NCBI GenBank assembly: GCA_009760885.1
Contig: CM019692.1
Coordinates: 53,335,262 to 53,399,261 of the forward strand
DNA length: 64,000 bases
From: Achatina immaculata
Lineage: Eukaryota; Mollusca; Gastropoda; Stylommatophora; Achatinidae
Reading direction: 5' to 3'
The notes under the pieces are model-generated. The model had not been told where the DNA came from. It did not search any database and saw only the letters and a list, made by a program, of their open reading frames with translations. How positions within the stretch are numbered: the stretch's first letter is position 1; every line of letters starts with the position of its first letter. This document shows positions 1 through 10,028 of this stretch, one piece after another. A program made the position numbers and the translations under genes.

Positions 1-133
1 TAGTTCACACAGTGACATAATAACATGTGTACTAGTTCACATAATGACCTACTAACGTGTGATAAGACGTCACAGTAACTGTGTTCCGATTACCTCACAG
101 ACCGCTGGGGTGAAAACCTGGGTCTAACATCAT

Positions 134-576
134 AGAACGAGAACAGAACAAGAATAGGACGATAACAGGATGAGTAAAGAACGAGAACAGGACGAGAACA
201 GGACGAGAACAGATTGAGAACACAACGAGAACACAACGAGAACAGGACGAGAACAGGATGAGAACAGATTGAGAACGCAACGAGAACACAACGAGAACAG
301 GACGAGAACAGGACGAGAACAGATTGAGAACACAACGAGAACAGGACGAGAACAGGACGAGAACAGATTGAGAACACAACGAGAACAGAACAAGAACAGG
401 ACAAGAACAGGACGAGAACAGGATGAGAACAGGACGAGAACAGAACAAGAATAGGACGAGAACAGGATGAGAACAGGACGAGAACAGGACGAGAACAGAG
501 CGAGAACACAACGAGAACAGAACAAGAACTGGACGAAAACAGGACGAGAACGGAACGAGAACAGAACGAGAACAAG
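134..576. repeat. 11-bp minisatellite (GAGAACAGGAC)
   Basis: About 40 imperfect copies of GAGAACAGGAC or variants (GAGAACACAAC, GAGAACAGATT). The unit lacks stops, so several frames on both strands stay open; none looks like a protein. It lies downstream of the last receptor exon in the window. Confidence 0.95.
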
Positions 577-979
577 ATATCTCACCTTGAGGGTTGTAAC
601 AACCAGAGTTTTGTTACCGAAAGGGTTCCCTAGATACAGGTTCTCTCCGTGGGTCATATTTATTCCCGCAGAGACTCTCCATTCCCCTCCCTGGGGACAG
701 ACAGAGAAGGGAAACCAGAGTAATATAACCCATGATTACCATGAATATTTAATGAGCAATTGCTAGTGTGGCTTCATGCATAAAGCTGTTTACATCCTCT
801 AAAGGGCTTCGTTAGTTATGAAATATTAAAACGCACCTGATGGCACAGTCAAACCACGCAAGAACCCAAGATCTGTAGTTCTTTACAGGAACTATAAAAC
901 AAAAATCCATTTTATACAGGATATAGAATATCTTGAATCATTTGTACCCACAACCTCAATAAATATTATAATCAGCATA
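577..979. other. Receptor intron sequence, no feature recognised
   Basis: Unique, moderately AT-rich sequence downstream of exon g. I see no exon-like frame with matching splice signals and no recognisable element. Confidence 0.5.
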
Positions 980-1430
980 GGGTTTACTTTAGGAGCTGTT
1001 ATAACTGGTTTCATATATACCTTGACTTCAAGAACTATTATAGCTATTGTCATGTATACTCTGACTTCAGGAAGAATTTTAACTGGTGTCATGTATAATC
1101 TGACTCAAAGAGATAATATAACTGGCGTCATTCGTACTCTTGACTCCGAGAGAGCTAGCATAACTAGGGTCATGTATACTCTGACTCCAAGAACTAATAT
1201 AACAGGGATTAAATGTACTCTAACTCTGAGAGTTTTTTTATAAATGGCCTTATGTTTACTTTGACCCCAAAAGCAATTATAAATGGCGTCATTTGTACTC
1301 TGGTTTCAGGAAGTATTATAATTAGCGCAGGGTTTAATTTGACTCCAAGAACTATTTTAACTGTCTACCCTGACTTCAGGATCTGTTATAAATGGCGTCA
1401 TACTTACTATGACTCCGATAACTATTAGGA
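980..1430. repeat. Degenerate about 40-bp tandem repeat
   Basis: Ten or so diverged units built around CTGACTCCAAGAACTATTATA and GGCGTCATGTATACT, spaced 35-45 bp. The array ends about 60 nt from the donor of receptor exon g. Confidence 0.8.
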
Positions 1431-1490
1431 AAAATGTTGGCATCTCCTCCATCACACAAACACTCCAACTCGTGAAGCTGAGCCACAAAC

Positions 1491-1592
1491 CTTAATAAGT
1501 CCTCGCGTTGTCAGTTGTAGGACGTCCAGCTTAAAGTCCAGACGTTTGCCTGCTTTCAGCATTATATCCCCGGTAAGGCCTTTCATAGGAAC
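1491..1592 (-). CDS. Kainate-type glutamate receptor, ATD exon g (last in window)
   Basis: A 102-nt, 34-codon exon, phase 0: VPMKGLTGDIMLKAGKRLDF, then KLDVLQLTTRGLIK. This is the hallmark end of the glutamate-receptor ATD (EGLTGRITF...DFDLDVISLKEEGLEKIG). The D-F-x-L-D-V and G-L-x-K residues favour kainate over AMPA receptors, which have GLSGNI and a different tail here. The acceptor is ACATCTCCAG before GTTCCT and the donor AAG before GTTTGT is weaker. The next exon, expected to start near IGTWDP, and all ligand-binding and transmembrane exons must lie beyond the left edge. A degenerate array follows about 60 nt downstream. Confidence 0.9.
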
Positions 1593-1599
1593 CTGGAGA

Positions 1600-2370
1600 T
1601 GTAGAGGGTGACTGACATAATTAACATACATCTGTATACTTTTCTTTACAAGCTCAGACCACACCATAGGAAAGCATATGAAAAAAAATACTGCAGACTA
1701 AATGAAAGATATCTGATGCCATGATATCGACGGGCCATGAATACAACAACAACAACAACAAAAGTGAAACCGGAAATGAATGCTGGGAAGTTGATTGAAG
1801 AAGATTATAAAACAGAGAAACGTTAAATGTAGAAGCTGCCAGATTCGTGTTTGTTGGCCACTTAATCCTGGCTGATTCTATCAATATTTGATCGACAAAA
1901 GCCACTGGCTACGGTGAACAACCAGTCTACAAAACAAATTTCTGTTTCTCTCACCGCCCTCCCCCTCCCCTCCCCCCCCCCCGGCATACTATTGATTAAC
2001 CATTCTGTTTTCATCCACAAAGGCCCCCCCCCCCCCAGGAAGTCATGTCTCGTAAAACAGTGGAAGATATTCGGACCCCCAAGCAATGCACCGGCTGAAC
2101 TTCCCCTCATCAAGCTTGGTAACAGTAATCCGTGGTCGTGTTGGAAGGTGAAGTTCCTTTTGCCCTGGCACCTCCAACCTTCATGTCCGACTCTCTCCTC
2201 ATCCTCAGAATAATGTAGAGCGTCCATGCAGGAAAATCTCTCGTGTGCTCACTTTATATTGTCATTTCATCCCAGATCTCATGAATGAATAGTAAAGTCT
2301 CTCATTGATGCCCTCAAATATCTTTGCATCTCAGATCTGGTTTATCTCGTGACGTTAGTGTCTCTTGACA
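1600..2370. other. Receptor intron, unique sequence
   Basis: Intron between exons f and g. It contains a short CAA run near 1745 and two C-homopolymers (about 1970 and 2026). No exon or element recognised. Confidence 0.5.
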
Positions 2371-2634
2371 GGTAGGTAGGTAAAGGTAAAGGTAGCCATG
2401 TCATGCCTTAGAGGCACATAGGGATATGGTGTTAGTGCACATATTTTCCTTGACCTGTCAGCACAGTAGAGGGTGATGTGGTCAGTATCACGCCTGGCCG
2501 CCTTTCTTTCCCCAACTTCAGAAGAAGTCGGGTACCCATTTCTACAGCTGGGTGACTGGGGCGCCTCCGGCCGGATTCGAACACTCGATCTTCACCATGA
2601 GAAACCAGTGCACTAACCACTTCGCCACTCAGAC
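2371..2634 (-). mobile_element. tRNA-derived SINE
   Basis: Read on the minus strand this starts GTCTGAGTGGCGAAGTGGTT, an A-box-like sequence (2617-2627). A near-perfect B box, GTTCGAATCC, follows at 2573-2582 with tRNA-like spacing. Downstream is a tRNA-unrelated body with GGGTACCCGACTTCTTC and a 3' tail of TTTACC/TACC repeats. A Pol III type 2 promoter, body and short-repeat tail is standard SINE architecture. It lies in sense orientation in the receptor intron. Confidence 0.85.
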
Positions 2635-2785
2635 GTTTTTAGCTATAGCGGATTAGTTACTTGTGTCTGCTACTTGAAGATCGGCATTTTACCATCATTA
2701 CCTCCTACATATGTTGGTCTCATCCCTGGTCCATATAACAGTGACCAACAGTTTGGACTTGTTAAGTGAGAACCTTTGTTTTCTG

Positions 2786-3048
2786 TGTTAACCTTCTGTT
2801 GTCCAGTGTCCTTTTCTGCAGCTTTTTCTTTAACCATCTGTTGTCCAGTGTCCTTTTCTGCAGCTTTTTCTTTAACCTTCTGTTGTCTCGTGTCCTTTTC
2901 TGCAGCTTTCTCTTTAACCTTCTGTTGTCCCGTGTCTTTTTCTGCAGCTTTCTCTTTAACCTTCTGTTGTCCCGTGTCTTTTTCTGCAGCTTTCTCTTTA
3001 ACCTTCTGTTGTCCCGTGTCCTTTTCTGCAGCTTTCACTTTAACATTC
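2786..3048. repeat. 42-bp minisatellite, frame-preserving
   Basis: Six copies of a 42-bp unit (AACCTTCTGTTGTCCCGTGT plus TTTTCTGCAGCTTTCTCTTT). As 42 is a multiple of three, both strands stay open. The minus strand would encode a 14-residue repeat, EKAAEKDTGQQKVK, a charged, coiled-coil-like sequence, followed by about 40 non-repetitive residues. No start context, splice signal or homology supports translation, and it sits in the receptor intron. Confidence 0.9.
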
Positions 3049-3066
3049 GTGCCCTGATCTATTCGC

Positions 3067-3196
3067 TCAGTTAGAAGATGGCCATAAATGTAGATCTGAG
3101 ATAGCTGAACCTGTCCATGGTCGTAAATGTAGATATAAGATAGCTGAACCTGTCCATGGTCATAAATGCAGATCTAAGATAGCTGAACCTGTCCCC
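3067..3196. repeat. 47-bp tandem repeat, 3 copies
   Basis: Three copies of a unit containing ATAAATGTAGATCT, AAGATAGCTGAACCTGTCC and ATGGTC, with few mismatches. Confidence 0.85.
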
Positions 3197-3429
3197 TTTT
3201 TCAAATGGATTTCCATTCTGAGTTATACTCATCTGGAGTGATTGTACCTTGTCTAGGAATTCGGCAGTACCTTGTTTTGAAATTACCGCGTTGTTGACAC
3301 TTTTATTGTCAGTGAGAACGAGTCACGTGCTCAGGTCAAAGACTCTTGAGCTGTCTCCATATGACACACATAGTCCGTGTCTTCAGAAGTACGTTGTGCC
3401 AGTCTTTCTTAAAAGGAGGAGAACAGAAG

Positions 3430-3660
3430 ATGTAAGTGCTTCATTTTTGTATCTGTCTTTCTTGTTTTTATCTGTTGTGTTGTTTTTATATCTGGTCTTT
3501 GAAAAAGACAGTAGCCGAAATATTGATTGTTGTATGTTCTTCATTTATGCGTACTCGTCTTATTTTCTACTACTCTCGTTCCTACACATTTTCCTCACTC
3601 TTTCTAGCTTTTTGGAAAATGGAGCCATATATCTCGTTCTACCGTATTTGGAAGAAAAAG
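3430..3660 (+). repeat. Dispersed repeat with hammerhead-like core, copy 1
   Basis: Contains TTTGAAAAAGACAGTAGCC followed by GAAATATTGATT, then TGTATGTTCTTCATTTATGC. The same string recurs with changes near 23.64, 29.11, 29.44, 31.80, 62.55 and 63.21 kb in both orientations. The arrangement (U)UGANAA, short stem-loop, CGAAA resembles the catalytic core of hammerhead motifs carried by Penelope-like element terminal repeats, but the core is not intact. Confidence 0.6.
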
Positions 3661-3769
3661 TGTCATGACTAGATCTTCATTCCTCCCCCCCCCCCTATTT
3701 CAGTATCAGTCTTGGTTGTAAATCGGATGATATTAAACAATAAACAAACACTGAATTCATCACTAACGC

Positions 3770-3880
3770 CTTCTCGTGGTTGGTAAGAACAAAATATACA
3801 TCACTGGCTTCTCGTGGTTGGCAAGAACAAAATATACATTCATTCGCTTCTCGTGGTTGACAAGGATAAACTATACATGC
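3770..3880. repeat. 36-bp tandem repeat, 3 copies
   Basis: Three units of CTTCTCGTGGTTGGTAAGAA plus CAAAATATACAT, about 100 nt downstream of the donor of receptor exon f. Confidence 0.8.
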
Positions 3881-3980
3881 ACTGATAAGATTAAGACATT
3901 CTCAAAATGAAGGGTTTGCGATAATCATTAAAATAAATAACAGTCTATTTCCGCCAGGTAAAAGCAAGTGACACACTGAC

Positions 3981-4133
3981 CTGGTTGATGAAAGAGTACA
4001 AGCTTGGTCCAGAGGCCCAGGGTAGTGGGTTGTTGCAGCTGGCGTTGACGGCCCGCAAGATGGCCGATTTGTCGTAGCGCTCTAAGGCGTGTGCTAGTAC
4101 GTACACAGAATCGTACATGAGCGCCACCTCGTG
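3981..4133 (-). CDS. Kainate-type glutamate receptor, ATD exon f
   Basis: A 153-nt, 51-codon exon, phase 0 at both ends: HEVALMYDSVYVLAHALERY, then ILRAVNASCNNPLPWASG and PSLYSFINQ. It matches DAALMYDAVHVVSVAVQ followed by [21 protein letters not shown] of kainate receptors. The Cys in NASCNN is the expected disulphide partner of the Cys in exon b, and NAS is a possible glycosylation site. The acceptor TCTCTCCCCAG is strong and the donor is CAACCAG before GTCAGT. A decayed LINE ends in a CAT-repeat tail only about 27 nt upstream of this acceptor, inside the intron. Confidence 0.93.
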
Positions 4134-4159
4134 CTGGGGAGAGAATGGTTCAATTCGCT

Positions 4160-4870
4160 TGTCATCATCATCATCATCATCATCATCAGGTGCAGTGCCG
4201 ACTAACGTTGGCTATTATGCTTTTCCAGAGTACCCGATCCTTCATGCAGGCCATCAGCTCAGTTGGTGATCTCCTCTCACACCATCCCGTCAGACTGTCC
4301 AGTATCATTTCTCTCGGTATTCCACTGGCTCTTCCTCCCTCTATTTTTTCTGCTGTTATAATATTTTAAATGCCCCCTCTCCTCATTGCATGTTCTATGA
4401 AAGTACATTGTCTCTTTCTTTTATTTGTTTGACAAGATTTTTTTTTTGTTTGTATCTCCAGCTCTTCTCAAACATTCATCATTAGTTATTTTTGCTGTCC
4501 AGGGGATTCTCAACATTCTTCTAATAAGCCACATGTCTGCTGCTTCCAATGATTTTTGTGCAGACTTGCCTACTGTCCATGATTCACTTCCATGTAACAA
4601 GATAGGTTCAAAAGAGCATTTTAGGACTTGTTTTCTAACGATGTGTTGCATAATATGTTTCTCATTCTTGAAATGCAGTCTTTGCTTGGCTTATTCTGTT
4701 CTTAATTTATGTTCTGCATTTCCCATCTGAAGTTATTTCTGATCCAAGGTATTTAAATTTCTGCACCTGCTTTAGAATAGTTCCATTTAATTTTATACTG
4801 CATTTTGGTGGATTCTGCTTCTTATAAATAACCATAGTCTATCTTTTTAATGTTCAAAATCAGGCCTTTC
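4160..4870 (-). mobile_element. Decayed LINE 3' half (family B)
   Basis: On the minus strand an open stretch at 4421-4651 reads VLKCSFEPILLHGSESWTV, then EAADMWLIRRMLRIPWTA and DECLRRAG. This is the thumb and post-RT region of RTE-like non-LTR elements. Upstream frames give LNGTILKQVQKFKYLGSEIT, which is also present in the reverse transcriptase at the right edge of the window, so both belong to one family. The 3' end is a CAT/ATG repeat at 4160-4187, about 27 nt from the acceptor of receptor exon f. Several stops and frame changes make it a dead copy. Confidence 0.8.
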
Positions 4871-4879
4871 TGTTCACTT

Positions 4880-6300
4880 TAAAGCCACACCACATGTTCA
4901 TGGTAATAATAGTTGGCACAGAGATAGGCCTGAAGTTCAGGTAGTAAGCTTTGTATGATCAAACTGAGAAGCTGCTTTCCACGATGACCGCAAATTCAGG
5001 TCAATCAGGTGTGCATGTTATTTCTATTAAAACACTGAACATGGGAAGTTAAAACTATTTAAGAAGAAAAAGTAGGAACAGCTTTCTTCAAGCACACAGT
5101 AGCGACGTTACGGTTTGTACATTAATCACAGAAAAATATACAGGATAAATAAAAAAGGGAAAGAAGATCAAATACAAATTTACATGAACGCTGTACAAAT
5201 ATAGCAACGTAAAAAAAAAGCAATAAATGGAGCACTTATAGTACAGAGGGAATGTGACTGTACGTAACATTCCCTTTCTCCACAATCATTTTCTCACCTG
5301 CAACACTTATTTCAGACTCTTCTCGCAGATTACAAACCCTCCAAATTACTCTTTGTACCCTTTGAGACGCGTCCTGGGTGGTTTTTGTTTTCCCCTCAGT
5401 ACCCCATTCTCTACGCAGTGTGATGATGGTTTGTAGCTCTCTAATTTTGAAAATAATCAAAGTATACTTAAAACCAGCAGTTGGACTTCCTTCCGGAATC
5501 CATTTGTCGACCCGAGGTGCGTGTTTCAGATTTCAGAGCGGTTGTGTGTTAATTTAACGAGTTCTTGTCGAAGTTTATCGTCGGTAGGTTTTTGTTTATC
5601 AACAAATATGGCTTCCAGTGGTAGTTTATTTCATCCAGAGCAGCATATTTCTGCATTACAAGCTCAGAATTTAATTTAAAAATGTCTAGACTGCGGTGAA
5701 GAGAATGCAGTAGTAAAAGATTTAAATTTTCGGATCCCAATGCTGTAATTAAAAGGATGAGGATGTTTTTTTTTTTTTGGTCTAGCAGCAAAACGTGCTA
5801 GAAGGGTAGCTGGTGATACTACTTCTCAGCTAATACTAGCTGTAAATAAAGCTGGAGACTGTGTAATTAAAAAAAATTAAATGTTATAGAATGCTTCAAA
5901 TTAAAAAAAAACACAATGGCCTGTTTTATGGTAAATATTAGTCAACGCCCGCCCACTTGTTTTCATTTAAGCATTACCTACCCACTTGGTGTTTTTATTT
6001 TACTGTAAATGCATAATTAGTGTATGTTTTCATGTAAATTTTGGAGGATATGTGAAGAAAAGGTGTTTGTGTATATTTTTATTCATTATGAAATTATATG
6101 GCCAACTACAGTGGATTAACTTGATGGGTAAGTGAAAAAAACATTATTCCAATTTCTTCATTTTCCATTCTTTCTTCTCAGTTCTTAGCTCTTTGTTGTT
6201 GTTGTATACTAACAACATGCTAAAGATTTTATTAGAAAAACAAAATACATTTTTTCTTCTTCAAATTAACATATAATATATGATACTATAAATCAGATTA
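4880..6300. other. AT-rich intron sequence
   Basis: Low-complexity, AT-rich sequence within the intron between receptor exons e and f. An ATG at 5608 starts a 24-codon frame (MASSGSLFHPEQHISALQAQ) that stops and can be followed in another frame (KCLDCGEENAVVK). It may be the remnant of a transposon protein but matches nothing I know. Confidence 0.4.
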
Positions 6301-6770
6301 TGCCTTTGCCATTCTTTTAAATGTGACAACCATCCCATTCCACATTGTGAAATTTACCCCCCTTGGTCTTTTGAGGGAAACACCTCCAGTATTCACCTAT
6401 TCCACCCATCCTTATTCCAGCTAGGCTACCACTATATTGCTCTCTCTCTTTTCTTCGGTCCCCAAATCCTCTTTACCACCTACTTATCACACACTGCAAG
6501 CCTCCATTTTAAACATTCTCAACACTCTACCACATGCACTCTTGGATGCAGCTTCTTACAAGTCACAGCTGACTGCTCCATGTATTCCTTTTTGTTTTGG
6601 CATTACTGTTTGCTGTATAACATTCATGTGAGTTTATAGTTTATCTGTTTTCCTCGCTTCTTTGTCCTGCATGTTTTTGTATGTTTAAGGTGCAAACCTA
6701 AACCTTGCATCTGTGTGCTCTTTAAATAATAAAGCTGTTCTTACTTTTTTTTAACATTTTGTTATCACAG
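6300..6770 (+). other. Possible terminal-repeat remnant of a Penelope-like element
   Basis: The end of this block, TTTAAATAATAAAGCTGTTC followed by TTACTTTTTTTTAA, resembles the outer end of the Penelope-like element at 60.49-60.52 kb (TTAAATAATAAAGCTATTCC then TACTTTTTTCC). The rest is C/T-rich and not clearly alignable by eye. Confidence 0.3.
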
Positions 6771-6844
6771 CTTTACTGCAGTGACTTCGTGTATAGCTAT
6801 AAATTTAGTTTTGTGTACCTATACACCAACTAATATTGGAGATA

Positions 6845-7390
6845 CTATGAGCGATATTAAAAGGATGACATCTATCGCTCTTCAAAAAATAAAATAACTG
6901 AAGGATCTGTGGAGAGGAACAGACAGAACTACAAAAATAAGATTTTTAAACCCATGCATCTTTCCCATCACAACATATGCCTGTGAGACCTGGACACTTA
7001 ACAAAACAGCTGAGAAACACATAAATGCCTTTGAATGTAAATGCTACAAAAGAGTTCTTCAAATATCATGGGCACAAAAAAAAAAAAAAATATATCCATA
7101 CTACAAGAACATAATAGTGAAGAAAGCTGGCTAGCAACGAAGATTAAACAGAGAAAACTTAAATGTTTTGGACATATTAAACGTCATGACAATTTAAAGA
7201 AGACCGTATTGGAAGGTTACATAATAGGACAAAGAAAGAGAGGAAGACCAAGGCCAAGATGGTTGCAAGACGTTGATAATCTGCGAATGGTCGCATCAGC
7301 AGCAGGACATCTTGCTCACAACCGAGAGGCCTAAAGGAGTGCTGTTAGGGTGGCAAAGTTCCGCAAGGGACATGCAAATGACTGACTGAC
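6845..7390 (+). mobile_element. Decayed LINE 3' end (family A), longest copy
   Basis: Frames spell IRFLNPCIFPITTYACETWT, then ESWLATKIKQRKLKCFGHIK and VLEGYIIGQRKRGRPRPRWL. These are the post-RT region and the GKRKRGRP-W C-terminal motif of many non-LTR retrotransposons. The block ends GGACATGCAAATGACTGACTGACTGA, a tetranucleotide tail. An A-run near 7077 and several frame changes show decay. Six shorter copies of the same 3' end occur at 13.6, 17.2, 46.7, 47.6, 48.8 and 49.6 kb. Confidence 0.85.
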
Positions 7391-7469
7391 TGATACTTAC
7401 ACACTAACTATTCATGTGTTACTTAACACAGAATAGCAACCAACAGATACATTATCCACTTGAACTTAC

Positions 7470-7643
7470 TGGCAGGGACAGATAACCCGTTGTGTTCAAT
7501 AAACTTAGATCAGTCTGCATCTCGTATATCTCCATGTCTTGGATCACTTTCCGAACGTAGGGGTCACTGGGGTCGATCAACCGGAAGCCGGTTAAGTTGA
7601 CGTAATTATGTCGGTAGTCCTCCATATCAATGGATTCAATGTC
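7470..7643 (-). CDS. Kainate-type glutamate receptor, ATD exon e
   Basis: A 174-nt, 58-codon exon in phase 0 at both ends. It reads DIESIDMEDYRHNYVNLTGF, then RLIDPSDPYVRKVIQDME, then LLNTTGYLSLP. It aligns with the kainate receptor block [20 protein letters not shown], RILN and the variable loop before the DAALMYDAV block. Potential N-glycosylation sites are visible at NLT and NTT. The acceptor is ACTTTTCAG before GACATT and the donor CTGCCA before GTAAGT is a near-consensus site. A long degenerate minisatellite starts about 90 nt upstream of the acceptor in the intron. Confidence 0.92.
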
Positions 7644-7734
7644 CTGAAAAGTAGGTCACGTAAACCAGTCATGTGATTATGATGGTCGTTTTGGAGACAG
7701 TTTGGACAATGAAATGCTTTCATGAGAAAGCTGC

Positions 7735-8570
7735 TATAGTTGGTTGAAAGCTACAGTGATTGTGTGTGAAAGTTGTAGTGTTTTTATGTGAAAAGCATAG
7801 TGTTTTTATGTGAAAGTTACAACTGTTGTGTGTGAAAGTTGTAGTGTTTTTATGTGAAAAGCATAGTGTTTTTATGTGAAAGTTACAATTGTTGTGTGTG
7901 AAAGTTGTAGTGTTTTTATGTGAAAAGCATAGTGTTTTTATGATGTGAAAGTTACAACTGTTGTGTGTGAAAGTTGTAGTGTTTTTGTGTGAAAGTTACA
8001 ATGGTTGTGTGTGAAATTTGTAGTGTTTTTATGTGAAAAGCGTAGTATTTTTATTGTGAAAGTCACAATGGTTGTGTGTGAAAGTTGTAGTGTTATTATG
8101 TGAAAATCATAGTGTTTTTACGTGAAAGTTACAATGGTTGTGTGTGAAAGTTGTAGTGTTTTTTAATGTGAAAGTTGCAATGGTTGTGTGTGAAATTTGT
8201 AGTGTTTTTTAATGTGAAAGTTGCAATAGTTGTGTGTGAAATTTGTAGTGTTTTTTAATGTGAAAGTTACAATGGCTGTGTGAAAGTTGTAGTGTTTTTT
8301 AATGTGAAAGTTGCAATGGTTGTGTGAAATCTGTAGTGTTTTTTAATGTGAAAGTTAATGGTTGTGAGTGAAAGTTGTAGTATTATTATGTGAAAAGCGT
8401 AGTGTTTTTACGTGAAAGTTACAATGGTTGTATGTGAAAGTTGTAGTGTTTTTTAATGTGAAAGTTGCAATGGTTGTGTGTGAAAGTTGTAGTGTTATTA
8501 TGTGAAAAGCGTAGTGTTTTTACGTGAAAGTTACAATGGTTGTGTGTGAAAGTTGTTTTTCATGTGAAAG
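7735..8570. repeat. Degenerate GTGTGAAAGTT minisatellite
   Basis: Compound array of GTGTGTGAAAGTTGTAGTG, TTTTTATGTGAAAAGCATAG and TGAAAGTTACAATGGTT modules in changing order, about 55-60 bp per composite unit. It begins about 90 nt upstream of the acceptor of receptor exon e. Confidence 0.9.
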
Positions 8571-8574
8571 GGAT

Positions 8575-9226
8575 GTGTAAATCTTTGCTGTGTCTACAGT
8601 GGCTGAGGACGCCGCTGAAGATGTTTGTGAAATGAAATGATTGTTACTTACAGCGGCTTAGTTTACTAAAGATGGGCGGTGGTTTATGGGCCCCCTCTGT
8701 GAGGAATAAGTTGGTGCAAAACTGTTTTAAGTTCCCCTACCCCTCACTCCCACCTTACCCCCCCCCCCCCCGTCTGTACATGGACCACCTTTTAATTGCT
8801 CCCTTTGTCTCCCTTCGTCATCTGGGCCCTTGGCTCTCTGGGGTCCGAAGCGATGCCCCAGCTCACTGAGCCCGCTGATGGCATAAGCTGCTGGCTCCAT
8901 GTTGGTCCAGACTGGACTGTGGAGCTACAACGGATATACTACCAGGTCGAGGCTGAAGATGATGGGGTCTTGGAAGATGAGAATGGCAACTGATACGTCT
9001 CCATGATTCATCACCAGCGTATCTTAAGTCAGTCGTTTGCAAGTTACAATATAAGGTCATTTATAAGTCCGTGAAACATTTTAAAAATTGTAAACAAATA
9101 AACTACGAAACAGATCATGATTATTCTTACTCCAAGAGAGAGAGAGAGAGAGAGAGAGGTATTTTATTTTAATAAAGCCGGCTCAGAGCTTCCGTGGTTT
9201 GCCGCAAGGAGGCAGCAGTAGCAAAT
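8575..9226. other. Intron sequence with a dispersed repeat fragment
   Basis: Mostly unique sequence with a C-homopolymer (8760-8771) and a GA microsatellite (9136-9158). The stretch at 9001-9054 (ATGATTCATCACCAGC, CAAGTTACAATAT) recurs at about 24033-24085, marking an interspersed repeat of unknown class. Confidence 0.5.
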
Positions 9227-9352
9227 ATGGCGTTCAGTGAACGTGAGCAGTCATTTTGTGTTTTGGAATACTCAAGAGCCTCGTCCATTGTGATTGTGCA
9301 GCGACAATTTCGAGCGGAATTCCAGAAGGCACCACATGGTAAGCTTCTCTAA
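9227..9352 (+). pseudogene. N-terminal fragment of a transposase-like HTH protein
   Basis: An ATG opens a 41-codon frame, MAFSEREQSFCVLEYSRASS, then VQRQFRAEFQKAPHG. It resembles the helix-turn-helix N terminus (DUF4817-like) of transposase-type proteins common in invertebrate genomes, which usually continues N-T-I-R-R-W-Y. Here the homology stops after PHG and the frame ends four codons later. It lies antisense within the receptor intron. The family assignment is from memory of the pattern and moderately certain. Confidence 0.45.
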
Positions 9353-10028
9353 CACGGTTCACAGTTTCTTCGCTTGCTCCTAGACGTCCCTTTTTTAAAC
9401 CTATAGCTTACAGAAGTGAGTATGTTACATATTTTGAGGGGGTTTTTGTATGTGTGTGTTCAGACCGCTATTGGAAATGTTGATATTGGTCAGGCTTGTG
9501 AAAATCTCTAGGGTTTAGGGTGGTCCTTCCGTCCAGGCTATTTTAATCTAAAAACCCTCACCACTAGGAGGTGGTACACTATCTAGCTGCACCATGCCGT
9601 GTAATTAAAGAAAGATTTATTTTAAAAAAATAATCAAAATGTCGTGATTGGTCAAATGGCTTCTCTTAGTGGGGAGCGAGTGCTTTCACCAAAGGAAACT
9701 CAAACATTTCAACAATTAACAGAACTCATTTATTAATCAAGAATTCTGCTTTCAGCAACTACCTAACATTTAACACTGCATAGGTTCCCCAAGGTAGAAT
9801 TTCTCAACGGAGACAGGAAGCGGTCTTTTGATGTTTTATAAAACCTCGACACCGAAAGCTAGTGTAGTTTAAATTACCTAGTATTACCTCATGTTGCTTG
9901 ACTGACCATGTTCTAAAACCGGACCAGTGAAATGTAGCTGGTGGCAGCATTTGTCAGTGTACGTGTATACCGATGGGCAAAGAATAGACAAAACTTGCAA
10001 AACTGAACAGGAGCTAACAAAAACCTCT
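9353..10028. other. Intron sequence, no feature recognised
   Basis: Unique, AT-leaning sequence. No exon-like frame with compatible splice signals was seen. Confidence 0.45.

Noticed and set aside
90..657. Several long overlapping minus-strand frames (138-175 codons) with Cys/Ser-Val-Leu patterns
   Set aside because: They are produced by the 11-bp repeat, which has no stops in three frames; the translations are pure repeat.
8672..9060. Overlapping 65-codon frames on both strands
   Set aside because: Short, GC-driven, no domain or splice-compatible borders with the receptor.
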